Shown in pieces: positions 62,501 to 64,000 of a stretch of 64,000 nucleotides of DNA (its first letter is position 1; each line of letters starts with the position of its first letter). The DNA is from Hydractinia symbiolongicarpus (lineage: Eukaryota > Cnidaria > Hydrozoa > Anthoathecata > Hydractiniidae). Location: assembly GCF_029227915.1 (NCBI RefSeq), contig NC_079884.1:7936001-8000000 (forward strand). The letters run 5' to 3'. The translations under genes and the position numbers were made by a program. The notes under the pieces were generated by a model. The model searched no databases and was not told the DNA's origin. It saw nothing but the letters and a program-made list of their open reading frames with translations.

Positions 62501-63664
62501 TTAACTAGAACCATTCATTGGATTTGTTCATACTTGATGTTTTTTTTGTTTTAGAGGAAGGAATAAACTTTTTACTCAAGCAAGCTTTACAGAAGGTTGC
62601 CTTTCTGCCATTTGCTTACATCGTTGACAAATTTCGTTGGTCTGTTTTCAACGGAATTGTGCACCCAACCGATTTCAACACTTACTGGTGGGAACTGAAA
62701 GTTAAATTTCAAGGTATGAAAGAACCAATGAACAGAACTGATGATGATCTCTTCGATGCTGGAACTTTCTTCCACGTGGCACATAATACAGAATACTTGA
62801 GATATTTCATAAGTCACGTGTTGCAGTTTCAATTCCACGAAGCTTTATGCGATGAAGCAGATCATAAAGGACCGTATCATAAATGTTCTATACATAACTC
62901 GAAAAAAGCTGGACGAAAATTAAGGTAGAGTGGTAATTAATAAGAATGAAGTAAATTTTAGATGAAGTAGGCTACCTTCATTTCACGACTTATCAATACT
63001 AGTATAAATTTGATATTGCCCACATAAATTTGTTAGATAGGATAGGAACGGGAAGATTGTAGGCAACACTCATCACATAAGGTGTTTGTTCTTAACCATC
63101 CTCAATCAGTAGTCACTGTTTTTAGTTTTTAAATAGTTTTTTTATGTCTGTAACCTTTCACCTCAATTGTATTTCGCTTCCTACAAATATTTGCATTATT
63201 ATTTTACTCTCTTCTCGTTCGCAAAAATCAATTCCTATTTTGTAAATACTTGATGTAAAAATAAAATAAAAAAATTCTGAAAAATAATTCGCAAAAATTA
63301 CTTCCCTCGAGGTACTCTTTCATTCTCTCCTGGTGACGACTATGTAACAGAGCGAAGAAATTTGACAATTTTAAAATGTCTTTATAAAATATGTAATTAT
63401 ATGATTTACTCTTTATTCCTTACATACTAAACTTGCTGGCTGGAAAAGCTATTCTCATTTCTTATTCTGTATGACTTACGTTTTAGAAATATGTTAGAAC
63501 TTGGTAAAGAATTACCTTGGCCAGATGCATTAGATGTGTTGGCAGGCACGAAGAAAATGTCGTCAAAACCTATCCTCGATTACTTCAAACCACTTGAAAA
63601 CTGGCTGGATAAACATAGAGAAGAAAATAACTACCCGATAGGTTGGGACGAGCAGCCATTTTGA
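59505..63664 (+). CDS. Secreted angiotensin-converting-enzyme-like peptidase (family M2)
   Basis: Seven exons: 59505-59918, 60311-60642, 61502-61710, 61784-61895, 62138-62364, 62555-62924, 63487-63664, giving 613 aa, the size of one ACE catalytic domain. A signal peptide covers residues ~1-26; no C-terminal membrane anchor is present, so it is a soluble single-domain enzyme like insect ACEs. Zinc site: HEMGH at 374-378 and E402 in GFHEAVGD, with the exact 28-residue spacing of human ACE. H344, Q273, H505, Y512, R514 and Y515 align with the human substrate and transition-state residues. The lysine that grips the substrate C-terminus (human testis K511) is Phe503 here, and HASAW is HPSSW, so peptide specificity may differ. 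Exon 4 ends at a GC donor (AG|GCAAGT), the only one that keeps the frame. It should remove dipeptides from peptide C termini; the substrate is unknown. Confidence 0.93.
60079..60171. mobile_element. 93-bp MITE with 11-bp target duplication in ACE-like intron 1
   Basis: Ends AACCTCGTCTCCAAG and CTGGAAACGAGGTT are complementary in their outer bases. Flanks GCTTGCAAGTC (60068-60078) and GCTTGCCAGTC (60172-60182) match at 10 of 11, which fixes the family's target duplication length. Confidence 0.82.
60809..60897. mobile_element. 89-bp MITE of the same family in ACE-like intron 2
   Basis: Ends AACCGTGATCCCAGGGC and GCCCTGGGATCGAAGTT. The 11-bp flanks (60798-60808, 60898-60908) share GCGTAAAGT, 9 of 11. 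Confidence 0.78.
61041..61281. repeat. Inverted-repeat element enclosing a tRNA-like SINE head
   Basis: CATAGGTGAATATTTAT at 61041-61057 is exactly complemented at 61265-61281. Between them lies a minus-strand tRNA-like unit. Confidence 0.6.
61111..61215 (-). mobile_element. tRNA-like SINE, minus-strand copy, ACE-like intron 2
   Basis: On the minus strand GTAGTGTAGTGGGTTCG gives an A-box-like head and GGATCGAATCCCGC a B box, followed by a shared tail (AACAAAGTAGTTCTT read outward). A second copy lies inverted at 61334-61436. It is a different SINE type from the one at 672. Confidence 0.65.
61334..61436 (+). mobile_element. tRNA-like SINE, plus-strand copy, ACE-like intron 2
   Basis: Mirror copy of 61111-61215, with the same GTAGTGTAGTGGGTTCGTC head, B box GGATCGAATCC and tail ending AACAAAGTAGTTCTT. 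The two face each other and could form a hairpin in the pre-mRNA. Confidence 0.65.
63208..63313. mobile_element. Short MITE-like inverted repeat in ACE-like intron 6
   Basis: GTTCGCAAAAATCAATTCC at the left and AATTCGCAAAAATTACTTCCC at the right share the terminal flavour of the 33629 and 43100 elements. Weak, and ends not fixed. Confidence 0.35.
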
Positions 63665-63959
63665 AAAGTAAAGAAGCCATTTTGAAAAGTAGACGAGTTT
63701 TTCGCGCCATTTTTATTTGTAATTTCTTCAGCTTCTTTTTCTTACTCCGAGATTACCAATTCTATACAACTTGATGACATTTTAATATCCTGCTGGCATT
63801 TCAAAAATAATTTTTAATTATTTTTAAATACTCTTCTCTGGTTTTTTTTTGAAAATTAGATGAATGAATACCTATACTATAATTCTCAACTTCTCATTTG
63901 TGAACCTAGCTGCATGTAAAGACAGCTTCATTTCTATGAATTTTCCACAAGACTAGTGA

Positions 63960-63965
63960 AATAAA
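63960..63965 (+). terminator. Poly(A) signal AATAAA of the ACE-like gene
   Basis: Canonical hexamer 296 bp after the stop, close to the window end. The cleavage site is probably within the last bases. Confidence 0.55.
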
Positions 63966-64000
63966 TTTTTAACACAACTAGAAAAAAAAGATCTGTAAAT

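Overview
This is an AT-rich eukaryotic window: spliced genes with GT-AG introns, long non-coding stretches, tRNA-derived SINEs, MITEs, minisatellites and several DNA transposons. The gene set is animal: a CFAP20-domain ciliary protein, an SLC5 sodium/monocarboxylate symporter, a secreted CAP protein fused to a ShKT domain, and a secreted angiotensin-converting-enzyme-like peptidase. Together with the transposon types this suggests a cnidarian, perhaps a hydrozoan. That placement is inference; no single marker proves the species.

Layout. 1-2440: non-coding flank with one tRNA-derived SINE. 2443-21786: one large composite transposon. Its outer ends are 21-bp inverted repeats with one mismatch, flanked by AT, and its own genes are a SAP/SWIM/YqaJ-nuclease gene and a THAP+DDE transposase gene, as in ISL2EU elements; both genes are broken. 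Nested inside its left end are four near-identical copies of a second transposon encoding a DD34E integrase-like transposase. Three copies lie in direct tandem (3744-bp period, the third full-length) and a fourth full-length copy is inverted, separated from the third by 67 bp. The 6-bp target duplications at these ends are swapped in a way that shows the 67-bp spacer has been flipped by recombination between the inverted copies. 21787-29304: non-coding, with a 2.46-kb gene-less transposon carrying an exact 11-bp target duplication and a second SINE.

29305-33473: CFAP20DC homologue, 5 exons, 827 aa. 33474-45486: about 12 kb of non-coding DNA with minisatellites and MITE-like repeats. 45487-52315: SLC5A8/12-like symporter, 15 exons, 625 aa. 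52316-55368: non-coding with a roughly 62-bp tandem repeat. 55369-57976 (minus strand): CAP-ShKT protein, 4 exons, 232 aa. 59505-63664: ACE-like M2 peptidase, 7 exons, 613 aa, with one GC-AG intron and a poly(A) signal near the window end.

The four host genes have no evident shared pathway. Their exon models were built by hand from splice sites and reading phase; all four close in frame from start to stop. The main discovery is the nested transposon complex and the rearrangement history that can be read from its junctions.
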